A stretch of DNA of 5,831 bases from Wenzhouxiangella sp. (GTDB lineage Bacteria > Pseudomonadota > Gammaproteobacteria > Xanthomonadales > Wenzhouxiangellaceae), in the NCBI GenBank assembly GCA_007119095.1, contig SKQI01000258.1, positions 1 through 5,831 of the forward strand, in the 5' to 3' direction. The position numbers were made by a program, and so were the translations under genes. The notes below the pieces were generated by a model. That model saw only the letters and a program-made list of their open reading frames with translations, had not been told where the DNA came from and did no database searches. The number at the start of each line of letters is the position of its first letter. The first letter of the stretch is position 1. This document shows, piece after piece, positions 1 to 5,831 of this stretch.

Positions 1-989
1 CCAGCCAGGCTTTCCTGGGCGGGGATTTCGAACACACGGAACAGGGTGCGCGCATTACCCGCATCCACAACAGCGACCCCGAGCTGCCGAGCAACCGCTC
101 GCCGCTGGCCCGGCCGGGCGTGGACCTGCGCGTCGGTGACATCATCACCGCGGTCAACGGTCGCTCCGTCAGCAGCGTTGAAGACATCAACCTGTTGCTG
201 ACCCACCAGGCCGGCCAGCAGGTGCGGCTGGATTACCGGCGCGGCAATGATACTGGCGCGGTCGTGGTCGAGCCGATCAGCGCCTGGGCCGACGCCGGCC
301 TGCGCTACCAGGACTGGGTGCTTGCGCGGCGGGAAAAGGTCGAATCACTGTCGGAAGGGCGCATCGGCTATCTCCACCTTCAGGCCATGGGCGCGAATGA
401 TATCGCCGATTTCGCCCGCGAGTTCTACGCCAACGTCGAGCGCGAGGGTCTGATCATCGACGTGCGCCGCAATCGCGGCGGCAATATCGATAGCTGGGTG
501 ATCGAGAAGCTGCTGCGGCGTGCCTGGATGTTCTGGTACCGGGCTGGCGAGCAGCCGTTCTGGAACATGCAGCAGACCTTCCGCGGCCACCTGGTGGTGC
601 TGATCGACGAGCTGACTTACTCCGATGGGGAAACCTTCTCAGCCGGCGTGCGTAGCTTGGGCTTGGGCCCCCTGATCGGCCAGCGCACGGCCGGTGCCGG
701 CGTCTGGCTCAGCGATACCAACCGCATGGTCGACCGCGGCGTGATGCGCGCCGCCCAGTGGCCGCAGTTCAGTCCCGATGGCCGCTGGCTGATCGAAGGC
801 GCCGGTGTCGCCCCCGACATCGAAGTCATCAACCCGCCCCACGCCACCTGGCGCGGCGAAGACGCCCAGCTAGAACGCGGCGTGGAAGTGCTGCTGGAGC
901 AACTGCGCGAAAGCCCCCTGATCATTCCGGAAGCCGAACCCATCCCCCCACGCGGCACCGACGGCTGGGATCTCTCGGGACCTGACTGA
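1..989 (+). CDS. Tricorn-type S41 serine peptidase, C-terminal part (5' end outside window)
   Basis: The reading frame is open from the first complete codon at position 3 to the TGA at 987-989, giving 328 codons. No start is needed inside the window, and the GTG at 120 lies inside the PDZ domain, so the gene begins upstream. A PDZ fold is seen around 15-245 (GVDLRVGDIITAVNGRSV, then a beta-strand ending RLDYRR). The C-terminal catalytic subdomain follows: LIIDVRRNRGGNIDSW, then TYSDGETFSAGVRSLGLGPLIGQRTAG, then IEGAGVAPDIEV. From family knowledge of Thermoplasma tricorn (Ser965, Gly918 oxyanion, Glu1023), the nucleophile is the Ser at 621-623. The Gly at 480-482 lies 47 residues before it and the Glu at 795-797 lies 58 after it, exactly the tricorn spacings. 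The catalytic His would be upstream of the PDZ domain, off the window. Tricorn homologues degrade peptides, generally in the cytosol; whether this one is exported cannot be seen. The family call is firm. A shorter S41 relative lacking the tricorn N-terminal propellers is possible. Confidence 0.9.
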   Translation, partial: SQAFLGGDFEHTEQGARITRIHNSDPELPSNRSPLARPGVDLRVGDIITAVNGRSVSSVEDINLLLTHQAGQQVRLDYRRGNDTGAVVVEPISAWADAGLRYQDWVLARREKVESLSEGRIGYLHLQAMGANDIADFAREFYANVEREGLIIDVRRNRGGNIDSWVIEKLLRRAWMFWYRAGEQPFWNMQQTFRGHLVVLIDELTYSDGETFSAGVRSLGLGPLIGQRTAGAGVWLSDTNRMVDRGVMRAAQWPQFSPDGRWLIEGAGVAPDIEVINPPHATWRGEDAQLERGVEVLLEQLRESPLIIPEAEPIPPRGTDGWDLSGPD

Positions 990-1009
990 TGGGTTCTGAG
1001 CTGATCGGT

Positions 1010-1040
1010 CCTAGCAGGATCCTAGGCCGTGCTCGGCCTT
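1010..1040 (+). terminator. Probable terminator hairpin after the tricorn-like gene
   Basis: A 6-bp stem AGGCCG/CGGCCT (1024-1029 with 1034-1039) encloses the 4-base loop TGCT and is followed by a pyrimidine-rich stretch (TGTCCCTTTGCTTTG). It lies about 35 bases after the stop codon. An alternative 5-bp stem CCTAG/CTAGG (1010-1014 with 1022-1026) overlaps and would compete with it. The tail is not a clean U-run, so intrinsic termination may be weak. On the minus strand the hairpin is followed by mixed sequence, so it is less convincing as an end for the convergent metallopeptidase transcript. Confidence 0.45.
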
Positions 1041-1091
1041 GTCCCTTTGCTTTGCAGCTTGTTCCTTGTGCCTTGTACCTTGTACCTTTCT
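1037..1091. repeat. Heptanucleotide tandem tract, consensus CCTTGTR
   Basis: In-register heptads run CTTTGCA (1050), GCTTGTT (1057), CCTTGTG (1064), CCTTGTA (1071) and CCTTGTA (1078), then a decayed CCTTTCT (1085-1091). A further CCTTGTC at 1037-1043 is one base out of register. Three copies are near-identical and the outer ones have drifted. The tract fills the spacer between two convergent genes and stops nine bases before the metallopeptidase stop codon at 1100. It resembles a short tandem intergenic repeat of slipped-strand origin; no function can be read from it. Confidence 0.75.
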
Positions 1092-1099
1092 GTTCTGCG

Positions 1100-4000
1100 T
1101 CACGGCAACTCGCATTCCAGTTCAGCCAGCTTGCTCAAGCGCTCCGGATAAAGCACGCCGCTGCCGAACTCGGGCAGGGCGGAGACGTAGTCGACCAGCG
1201 CGCGGTTGCAGTCAATCAAGGTGATGGTCATGGTGCCCCAGTGCTGTCTGATGACTGCGTCGGCATTGAATGCTGGGCCGAAGCGCGTGCCGCGTGTGAT
1301 CAGTAAGTCATCGAAGTAGATGGAATTCTCTTCCATGGCGCCTTCGCCGACAATCCATGAAGGGTATCCAGCCTCATCATAGGTGAACCAGATGGCGAAA
1401 ACTCGGCCGGGCCCGGTCTCCTGCAGGAACCAGCCCTGACCGAACAGTTCGGGGTCATACCATTGCCCGCTGATACCCGGCGTATCTGCTTGCGGGGCTT
1501 CGGGCACGCTGCCGCAGGGCACGCCTGGAATCGCGATCAGCCGGGTGATGTCGACGCTGCCAGTGCCGTATTCCGGTGGCCCCTGGTAGTGCAGGGTGGC
1601 ATTGTTGCAATTGGCAAAGTCCAGCTGCAGTTGTCCCCAGAATTCGATCACTGGTTCGCGACGTCCTTCCTCTGGGCCGAAACGTCCGTCACGCGCAGTC
1701 AGGATTTCGTCGAAGTGAATCTGACTGCCCTCTATCCGACCATACCCAACCAACCAGGCCTGTTGGCCGGGCGCGCCTTCGGGGGGGTAGGTGAACCAGC
1801 CCAGGGTGGCATCGGTATCGTCCAAAATTTCGAGTAGCCAGCCCTCACCGGCCCTGTTGGGGTCGAAGAAATGGCCGCTGTGGCCGGCGTGAAGCTGGTT
1901 CAAAACGGGGGCAAAAAGCAGGCTCGACGGTGCATGGAGTCCGCCCTCGCCGGCATCGACAACCACATCAAGAAAGTCGCCGCTTTCTCCGTCATAGCGC
2001 AGCACGCGGTGGCTGTCCTGACAGGCGACGTAAAGTTGGCCGTCGGGTCCGAAGCTGACATCGCGGGCAAATGCCAGGCCGCCGCTGCCCGAGGGCACGA
2101 ATTCGCCCAGGTATTGACGACTGACCGGATCGAATCGCAATACGTTGCCGGCGCGACCATTGGCCAACAACAGGTGGCCTGCCGGCGAGAAAGTCATCCC
2201 CCAGGGATCAACGATCTGACCATTGTCAGGCCCGGCCAGATCGGCTTCACGGAACCCGTGGGTGGTACGAAATACCAGAATGCGGTTTTTCAAGGCATCT
2301 GCTACGTACAAATCAATCTGGCGCGTGGCGAAACTGCGCATGTGCAGGCTGACTCTGTCGTTCCAGTGATCGGGATCTTCTTGCAGTTCGGCACTGGCGG
2401 GCCAGTTGAGTCGATTCCGATTGGCATCGTATCGCTCCAGGGCATTGTCGCCCAGGACGAGTAGCTGATTGTTTCGAATGAAGCCCATGGCGCGAGGGAA
2501 GGCGCTCTGCAAGTCTCGCTGGCCTGGAACCTCAGAGCTCAGGTATACATCAATCAGTTCGCCCGACAGGCGGTCGTAGCGGCGAACATCGCCCGATGCG
2601 AGCAGATAAAGACGACCGGCATCATCGATGTCCATATCCGTGAACTCGGTCAGGATGGGGCCGCCGTCCACCGAGGGTGGGGCGGTGACAACACCCCTGA
2701 AATGCCCGTCAGTGTTGAAAGAAAGTATCTGGTCAGAGCCGCTGCTGGCGACAAGTAGTTCCCAATCTTCGTTGGACTGGGTGTCGCGCAGCTGGCGCGG
2801 CTCGAACACGAAGCTGGACTCGGGCGGTGGTTCGCCGTCCAGCGGGTCGAACGGGAAAGGATCGAGCCAGTCAACGACTCCGTCGCCGTCACTGTCGGGC
2901 TGCGACGGTTCTGGGCGGACGACCTGTCCGGGCTGCACGGGGGAGAAGTAGCCGGCGACAATCGGGCCGAAGCTACTCAGCGTTTCGGCATTGTTGCTGC
3001 CGCGTCCCGGGGCTGTGGAGCCGCAGGGCTGGCCGCCGCAGAGAATGTTCGGATTGGAAAATACATCCAGACGCCGGTACCGATCGCGATGGCCGGTGCC
3101 AAAACTGCCCATGACCGTGTGAAAGCGGCCGTCCTGGATAAATGCATAGTTCGAGCGTTCCGGATCGTCACCGCTTGAGGCCTCGCGCTGATGCTCGGCG
3201 TTGAGGTTGTGGCCCAGCTCGTGGGTGAACACGGCATCGGAACAGACCGACCAGTTGCTGGCGCCGTCATTGTCGATATGCACACCCAGGCTGCGGTCCC
3301 ACTGTCCATTGCTGAGCTGACGCGGAAAGAAGGCGACGCCGCAGCTGCCGCGCGTCTCGATGTCATGTGGCCAGGTGAAAGCGACGATATCGGCCCCGTG
3401 CGCCGCCCGAATGGTGTCCAGGCCTTCCAGGCCCGGAACCGACTGGCCGGCGGCGGCAGCACGCAGATCCTGAATAGTGGCCGAGTTATTCGTATTGCGC
3501 GTGTAGTTGACCATGCGGTGGTGAACCAGGCGCACGGCGATTGGAACCTGGGAATCGACCATGGCCTGGTTGGCGATGGCGATCAGATGGTTGAGGCGGG
3601 TGTCGATCAACGAGCCGGGGTAGCGCTCCAGCATGTCCGGCGTGTAGATGAACATGACATCAATCTGGCTGATCGAGCTGGCGTCAGCCTGTTGGCTGGC
3701 GACCTGGGCCAACATCGAGCGGGTATGCTCGACCGGGTCGGCCGCTGCCCCGTTTGCCGCGACCTGGGCCATCGGGTGCAGGGCGGGTTTGCCAACGGTG
3801 TCATCGTGAAAACGATCGACTTCAATACGCTCGTCATTCAGGTCGACCAGCCAGGAGCCGGTAGCATCCGAGTGAATCAGGAATAAACCTTCCTCGGCAT
3901 TGATGCGACCAAAAATGCCGCGATCGCCGTATGTCAGCGTCGCATGTCCCTGGATCGGCCCGGTACTCGGTGAGCTTGCACGTACGCTCAAGTCGCCATT

Positions 4001-4351
4001 GTTGTGATGAACCAGGCTGCCGACTTCTAGGTCAATGCTTCGGCCAGCGCCTAGATAGAGCGCCAGCGGCTGTCCGAGTTTCGGCCTGAGCGGCGTCAGA
4101 TTGAGGGGGGTTACCCTTTCCGGCGGCAGATGCTCGAATCCGGAGTTGCCCGGCGCGGCGAGTAATGCTCTGGGGCGATGAATGGCCCGATGCCACGGTT
4201 CCAGCAGGGATGGCTCGGAAGACGCAAGATTTTCTGCCGTGGGTGACGGCAGGGGGCTGGCGGTTTGAGCGTTGAACAGCCACCAGCCGACACTGAGGCT
4301 CAGCGCCAGGAGCAATACAAGGATTAACGTACGCTGGTGCATGTTCAACAA
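1100..4351 (-). CDS. Secreted multidomain zinc metallopeptidase (metzincin, reprolysin/M12-like)
   Basis: This 1083-residue protein has a hydrophobic signal peptide (LILVLLLALSLSVGWWLF, about 8-26, probable cleavage near AQTA). A pro-region follows (about 40-225; GDRGIFGRINAEEGLFLI is typical of secreted bacterial reprolysin-like proteases). The catalytic domain is about 228-470: HELGHNLNAEH at 377-387 supplies zinc ligands H377, H381 and H387 and catalytic E378, and M414 in HTVMGS is the Met-turn. FSNPN at 431-435 and paired cysteines (337/370, 438/443) fit the fold. A DSDGDGVVD calcium-type segment lies at 486-494. Residues 525-815 look like NHL/SMP-30-type propeller blades (GQLYVACQDSHRVLRYD, for example). 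Two homologous modules end the protein (825-946, 959-1080). The expected role is an extracytoplasmic protease, with propeller and modules for binding or secretion (inference). No Cys precedes residue 337, so there is no cysteine-switch. The chosen start is TTG at 4351, five bases after GGAG; a second TTG (4348) and an ATG (4342) also preserve the signal peptide. The substrate is unknown. Confidence 0.9.
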   Translation of the reverse strand: MLNMHQRTLILVLLLALSLSVGWWLFNAQTASPLPSPTAENLASSEPSLLEPWHRAIHRPRALLAAPGNSGFEHLPPERVTPLNLTPLRPKLGQPLALYLGAGRSIDLEVGSLVHHNNGDLSVRASSPSTGPIQGHATLTYGDRGIFGRINAEEGLFLIHSDATGSWLVDLNDERIEVDRFHDDTVGKPALHPMAQVAANGAAADPVEHTRSMLAQVASQQADASSISQIDVMFIYTPDMLERYPGSLIDTRLNHLIAIANQAMVDSQVPIAVRLVHHRMVNYTRNTNNSATIQDLRAAAAGQSVPGLEGLDTIRAAHGADIVAFTWPHDIETRGSCGVAFFPRQLSNGQWDRSLGVHIDNDGASNWSVCSDAVFTHELGHNLNAEHQREASSGDDPERSNYAFIQDGRFHTVMGSFGTGHRDRYRRLDVFSNPNILCGGQPCGSTAPGRGSNNAETLSSFGPIVAGYFSPVQPGQVVRPEPSQPDSDGDGVVDWLDPFPFDPLDGEPPPESSFVFEPRQLRDTQSNEDWELLVASSGSDQILSFNTDGHFRGVVTAPPSVDGGPILTEFTDMDIDDAGRLYLLASGDVRRYDRLSGELIDVYLSSEVPGQRDLQSAFPRAMGFIRNNQLLVLGDNALERYDANRNRLNWPASAELQEDPDHWNDRVSLHMRSFATRQIDLYVADALKNRILVFRTTHGFREADLAGPDNGQIVDPWGMTFSPAGHLLLANGRAGNVLRFDPVSRQYLGEFVPSGSGGLAFARDVSFGPDGQLYVACQDSHRVLRYDGESGDFLDVVVDAGEGGLHAPSSLLFAPVLNQLHAGHSGHFFDPNRAGEGWLLEILDDTDATLGWFTYPPEGAPGQQAWLVGYGRIEGSQIHFDEILTARDGRFGPEEGRREPVIEFWGQLQLDFANCNNATLHYQGPPEYGTGSVDITRLIAIPGVPCGSVPEAPQADTPGISGQWYDPELFGQGWFLQETGPGRVFAIWFTYDEAGYPSWIVGEGAMEENSIYFDDLLITRGTRFGPAFNADAVIRQHWGTMTITLIDCNRALVDYVSALPEFGSGVLYPERLSKLAELECELP
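1112..1879 (-). repeat. Two tandem ~134-residue C-terminal modules of the metallopeptidase
   Basis: Module A (1514-1879) begins SGHFFDPNRAGEGWLLEI and module B (1112-1477) begins SGQWYDPELFGQGWFLQE. The rest also aligns: GWFTYPPEG with IWFTYDEAG, QAWLVGYGRIEGSQIHFDE with PSWIVGEGAMEENSIYFDD, and RFGPEE with RFGPAF. Each module has one Cys mid-way (C915, C1048) and one at its end (C946, C1080), offset by 133-134 residues, so each probably forms one internal disulphide. Similar 'SG.WYDP...G.G' modules occur at the C-termini of exported gammaproteobacterial proteins as I recall, but I cannot name a family. Their role is not evident; surface binding or a folding cap are guesses. Confidence 0.8.
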
Positions 4352-4356
4352 GAATT

Positions 4357-4360
4357 CTCC
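4357..4360 (-). promoter_or_regulatory. Shine-Dalgarno GGAG that decides the metallopeptidase start
   Basis: GGAG on the minus strand sits 5 bases before TTG (4351-4349), 8 before a second TTG (4348-4346) and 14 before the first ATG (4342-4340). Spacing favours one of the two TTG codons over the ATG. The difference is only three residues ahead of the signal peptide. Confidence 0.5.
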
Positions 4361-4364
4361 GCCG

Positions 4365-4376
4365 TCACGGCCGTGA
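4365..4376. promoter_or_regulatory. 12-bp perfect palindrome, possible operator
   Basis: TCACGGCCGTGA is a perfect inverted repeat in the 51-bp gap upstream of the metallopeptidase. It directly abuts the TAGAAT hexamer and covers the predicted transcription start. The position fits a dimeric repressor site, but short GC-rich palindromes also arise by chance in such DNA. Confidence 0.3.
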
Positions 4377-4406
4377 TTCTATCGTATCGGGAGATGGCGA
4401 AATCAA
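4376..4406 (-). promoter_or_regulatory. Possible sigma70 promoter of the metallopeptidase gene
   Basis: On the minus strand TTGATT (4406-4401) is followed 19 bases later by TAGAAT (4381-4376, five of six consensus bases). The -35-like element overlaps the stop codon of the upstream DUF4124-like gene. Transcription would start near 4369, leaving a short leader with the GGAG. The 19-base spacing is longer than ideal, so this is tentative. If it is not real, the gene is probably read from upstream. Confidence 0.3.
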
Positions 4407-4879
4407 GGGTCGATGGTTCGGGGCGGTCTCCGGCTGCCGGGCCATGGCCCGCTAAGCGCTGAGAAGGGCTGCTGCCTGCTATGTTCTTCCTCGGCCGAAG
4501 CCTGTTTCCGGTGTGGCGGGTGTTGGCCTGGCGCATGCCTTTGGCGCGGCAAAACCATTACCGGATGAGGTCGTGGCGGTGGCGCCGGCCTGACGGCTGC
4601 GGCCTGCTGACGTTCCATTTTCCGCTGCCGGGCCTGTCGGTTGGCGGCCTGACGGGCGAGCTGGGCCTGGATGAACGCCGAGTTGGCCTCTGCGACCTGA
4701 TCCAGATCACCCGACGTCGGAATGATGCTGAGCGTGCCGGTTGGGGCGTGGCTGACCGCGTCCGCGCTGCAGGGGGTATCCGAAAAAACGACCGTGTCGT
4801 CCAACTCGCAGCGGTAAATCTGGGCATGGGCGGCGCTGCCGACGATGAAAATGGACAACGCGATGAGTCGGAGGAACAT
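4403..4879 (-). CDS. Small secreted DUF4124-like protein
   Basis: From the ATG at 4879 the protein is 158 residues. It has a signal peptide (MFLRLIALSIFIVGSAAHA, cleavage after AHA at about 19) and then an N-terminal DUF4124-like unit, QIYRCELDDTVVFSDTPC (20-37). C24 and C37 probably form a disulphide; the IYR...VFSDTPC pattern is the family hallmark. After it come a polar, Gln/Arg-rich probable helix (about 63-95), a Pro/His/Arg-rich tail, and a closing FSALSGPWPGSRR (139-151). The frame opens 17 codons further up with weaker starts (TTG at 4930, ATG at 4918), which would bury the signal peptide, so 4879 is preferred; GGGG lies nine bases before it. The function of DUF4124 is unknown. It is exported and lies 51 bp upstream of the metallopeptidase, so co-expression is plausible but unproven. 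The low-complexity tail is less certain than the N-terminus. Confidence 0.75.
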   Translation of the reverse strand: MFLRLIALSIFIVGSAAHAQIYRCELDDTVVFSDTPCSADAVSHAPTGTLSIIPTSGDLDQVAEANSAFIQAQLARQAANRQARQRKMERQQAAAVRPAPPPRPHPVMVLPRQRHAPGQHPPHRKQASAEEEHSRQQPFSALSGPWPGSRRPPRTIDP

Positions 4880-5070
4880 GTTCTGGAACCCCGCAGAGAC
4901 CTTGCGCGATCTTACCATCCGAAAAATCAACCTTTACTGAACGGGGATCACAGCAATCCGTACGCTTCGAGAACCTTGCGTGTTAACAAAATCCTCTACC
5001 GAAGAAGGCTTTCAAATTTCAGGCTCGGAGCGATCGCCAGCCTGTTGAGAGACAAGGCTTGTCAGGAGGA
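4880..5070. other. Intergenic region between the oxygenase and the DUF4124-like gene
   Basis: This 191-bp stretch is visibly more AT-rich than its neighbours and holds no convincing gene. It contains a bulged hairpin at 5020-5044, a minor 13-base inverted repeat GACAAGGCTTGTC (5051-5063), and GTTAAC near 4982. A minus-strand TTGAAA (about 5017-5012) can be paired with a poor -10. The promoter of the DUF4124-like gene should lie here, but I cannot identify it confidently. Confidence 0.5.
5020..5044 (-). terminator. Weak candidate terminator after the oxygenase gene
   Basis: CAGGCT (5020-5025) pairs with AGCCTG (5039-5044), and two more G-C pairs form past a bulged C at 5026, giving an 8-bp stem around an 8-base loop. 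It begins 26 bases after the oxygenase stop codon. The minus-strand tail reads AAATTTGAAAG, AT-rich but not a U-run, so intrinsic termination is doubtful. Its presence and the 191-bp gap suggest the oxygenase is a separate transcription unit. Confidence 0.3.
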
Positions 5071-5793
5071 TCAATAACCGTCCGGCTTGTGGAGCAGGCG
5101 GCGCAGGCGGCCGGTCAGGGTGTCGGCGTTGACAACCACGATGAACACCTTGCGCAGCCGGTCTTCCGGGCAATTCAGCGTTTTCACGCCATGCCACGAG
5201 TTGCCCTGGCGCTGGAACAGCAGGGAACGGTTGCCCATGGCATCGGCCGACCAGCTACGCTCGAAGTCGTCAAAGTCGGGGGCACTGGCGCGCGAGAAGC
5301 GGCCGCCGTCATCCAGCACCACGGTTTCGCCGCCCCAGCCGGGATCCCACTCATCTTCGGTATTGAAGTAGAAAATGTGCGAGCCCAGTTTGCGCTTGGC
5401 ATCACAGTGGGGAGATACCGAGGCGCCTTGCGGCGCGTAGTGCCAGTGGTAGCTCAGGTGGAAGCGGCGGGTGGCGAACAGTCTGGCCAGCCAGTTCTGG
5501 TACACCGGACCGTTGAGCTCGCCGATGAACTGGTGCCAGGCTTCGTGAACAGCCAGGTCAGGTCGATATTCCAGAGCATAGCGGTCATGTGATTTTTGAC
5601 CGTGCGCCCGTTTCCGTCCAAAGCTGGCCTTCATCATGTCCAGCGGTGGCATGTTGGCCCGCAGCAGGTCGAACGCCTGTTCGGTCAGGACACCCTCGGG
5701 GTTGATCCAGGGATAGGGGTCGGCTCGACGGAAACTGTCGGTGGCGATATTGTCCAGTGTTGACTGGTCAAGCAGGGGGCTGGCGTTGGTCAT
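5071..5793 (-). CDS. 2-oxoglutarate/Fe(II)-dependent oxygenase (prolyl-4-hydroxylase-like)
   Basis: This 240-residue protein has the double-stranded beta-helix pattern of the 2OG-Fe(II) oxygenase superfamily. HYAPQGASVSPHCD gives the HxD iron motif (H129, D131), SWHGVK gives the distal iron ligand H201, and R212 in DRLRKVFIVV is placed to bind the 2-oxoglutarate carboxylate. HIFYFNTEDEWDPGWGGETVVLDDGG (139-164) is the usual strand and Gly-rich turn after HxD. The facial triad is complete, so the enzyme should be active: oxidation of a substrate coupled to decarboxylation of 2-oxoglutarate. The substrate cannot be deduced; relatives act on prolines, small molecules or cell-surface precursors. 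There is no signal peptide, so it is probably cytoplasmic. The ATG at 5793 follows a weak AAGAG about eight bases upstream. The length is ordinary for a single-domain member, with about 110 residues before the core. The superfamily call is strong; the specific function is unknown. Confidence 0.88.
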   Translation of the reverse strand: MTNASPLLDQSTLDNIATDSFRRADPYPWINPEGVLTEQAFDLLRANMPPLDMMKASFGRKRAHGQKSHDRYALEYRPDLAVHEAWHQFIGELNGPVYQNWLARLFATRRFHLSYHWHYAPQGASVSPHCDAKRKLGSHIFYFNTEDEWDPGWGGETVVLDDGGRFSRASAPDFDDFERSWSADAMGNRSLLFQRQGNSWHGVKTLNCPEDRLRKVFIVVVNADTLTGRLRRLLHKPDGY

Positions 5794-5831
5794 GCACGGG
5801 CTCTTGGGTGGAAACAGTAATTTGGGCTGGG
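5794..5831. other. Upstream edge of the oxygenase gene
   Basis: The 38 bases up to the window end are the leader of the minus-strand oxygenase gene. They contain a weak ribosome-binding stretch. No recognisable promoter is complete within the window. Confidence 0.4.

Noticed and set aside
1871..2464. Plus-strand open frame of 197 codons
   Set aside because: It is antisense to the propeller coding region, has no recognisable motif and no convincing ribosome-binding site.
3191..3886. Plus-strand open frame of 231 codons antisense to the metallopeptidase
   Set aside because: It lies wholly opposite the catalytic and pro-domain coding sequence, which has clear motifs. The translation has no domain features and its openness is a GC-rich codon shadow.
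4403..4560. Possible frameshift in the Pro/His/Arg-rich tail of the DUF4124-like protein
   Set aside because: The other two frames give no better continuation, and the frame ends with a plausible FSALSGPWPGSRR segment.
5030..5037. GCGATCGC octamer (HIP1-like)
   Set aside because: A single copy only, and nothing else in the window suggests cyanobacterial DNA; it is part of a hairpin.
4481..5077. Plus-strand open frame of 198 codons across the DUF4124-like gene and its upstream gap
   Set aside because: The minus-strand frame has a signal peptide and a family motif, whereas this translation is compositionally random.
5059..5592. Plus-strand open frame near an AGGAGG at 5064-5069
   Set aside because: The AGGAGG lies inside the frame with no start codon at proper spacing after it, and the region is the oxygenase gene on the other strand.
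1..5831. Mobile element, CRISPR, phage, tRNA or rRNA signal
   Set aside because: No terminal inverted repeats, integrase or transposase motifs, regularly spaced direct repeats or cloverleaf-like sequence were seen on either strand.

Overview
The window looks like chromosomal DNA of a high-GC gammaproteobacterium. The tricorn-like peptidase, DUF4124-like protein, reprolysin-type metallopeptidase and heptanucleotide spacer repeats suggest the Xanthomonadales/Wenzhouxiangella neighbourhood. That placement is an inference from protein style and base composition, not a search result. I see no mobile element, integrase, CRISPR array, tRNA or rRNA.

Layout. Positions 1-989 (+) carry the 3' part of a tricorn-type serine peptidase (family S41): half a PDZ domain and the whole C-terminal catalytic subdomain. 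A 110-bp intergenic region (990-1099) follows, holding a likely terminator hairpin and a tract of CCTTGTR heptads. It separates this gene from a convergent minus-strand cluster. In transcription order that cluster is a 2-oxoglutarate/Fe(II) oxygenase (5793-5071), a 191-bp gap with weak hairpins, a small secreted DUF4124-like protein (4879-4403), a 51-bp gap with a possible promoter and a 12-bp palindrome, and a large secreted zinc metallopeptidase (4351-1100).

How the genes relate. The metallopeptidase is the main feature. It has a signal peptide, a cysteine-free pro-region, a metzincin catalytic domain (HExxHxxxxxH plus Met-turn), a DxDxDG calcium-type linker, an NHL-like beta-propeller, and two copies of a ~134-residue C-terminal module, each with an equivalent cysteine pair. 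It is probably an exported or surface protease. The DUF4124-like protein upstream is also exported and could be co-transcribed with it, although the gap contains promoter-like hexamers. The oxygenase is a separate cytoplasmic enzyme with a complete facial triad and no evident substrate clue. The tricorn-like peptidase would act on peptides, and nothing in the sequence links it functionally to the minus-strand cluster.

No obviously new multi-gene system is visible. The points most worth a second look are the modular metallopeptidase with its C-terminal repeat, the heptad tract, the palindrome at the putative promoter, and a possible change in the tricorn specificity site.
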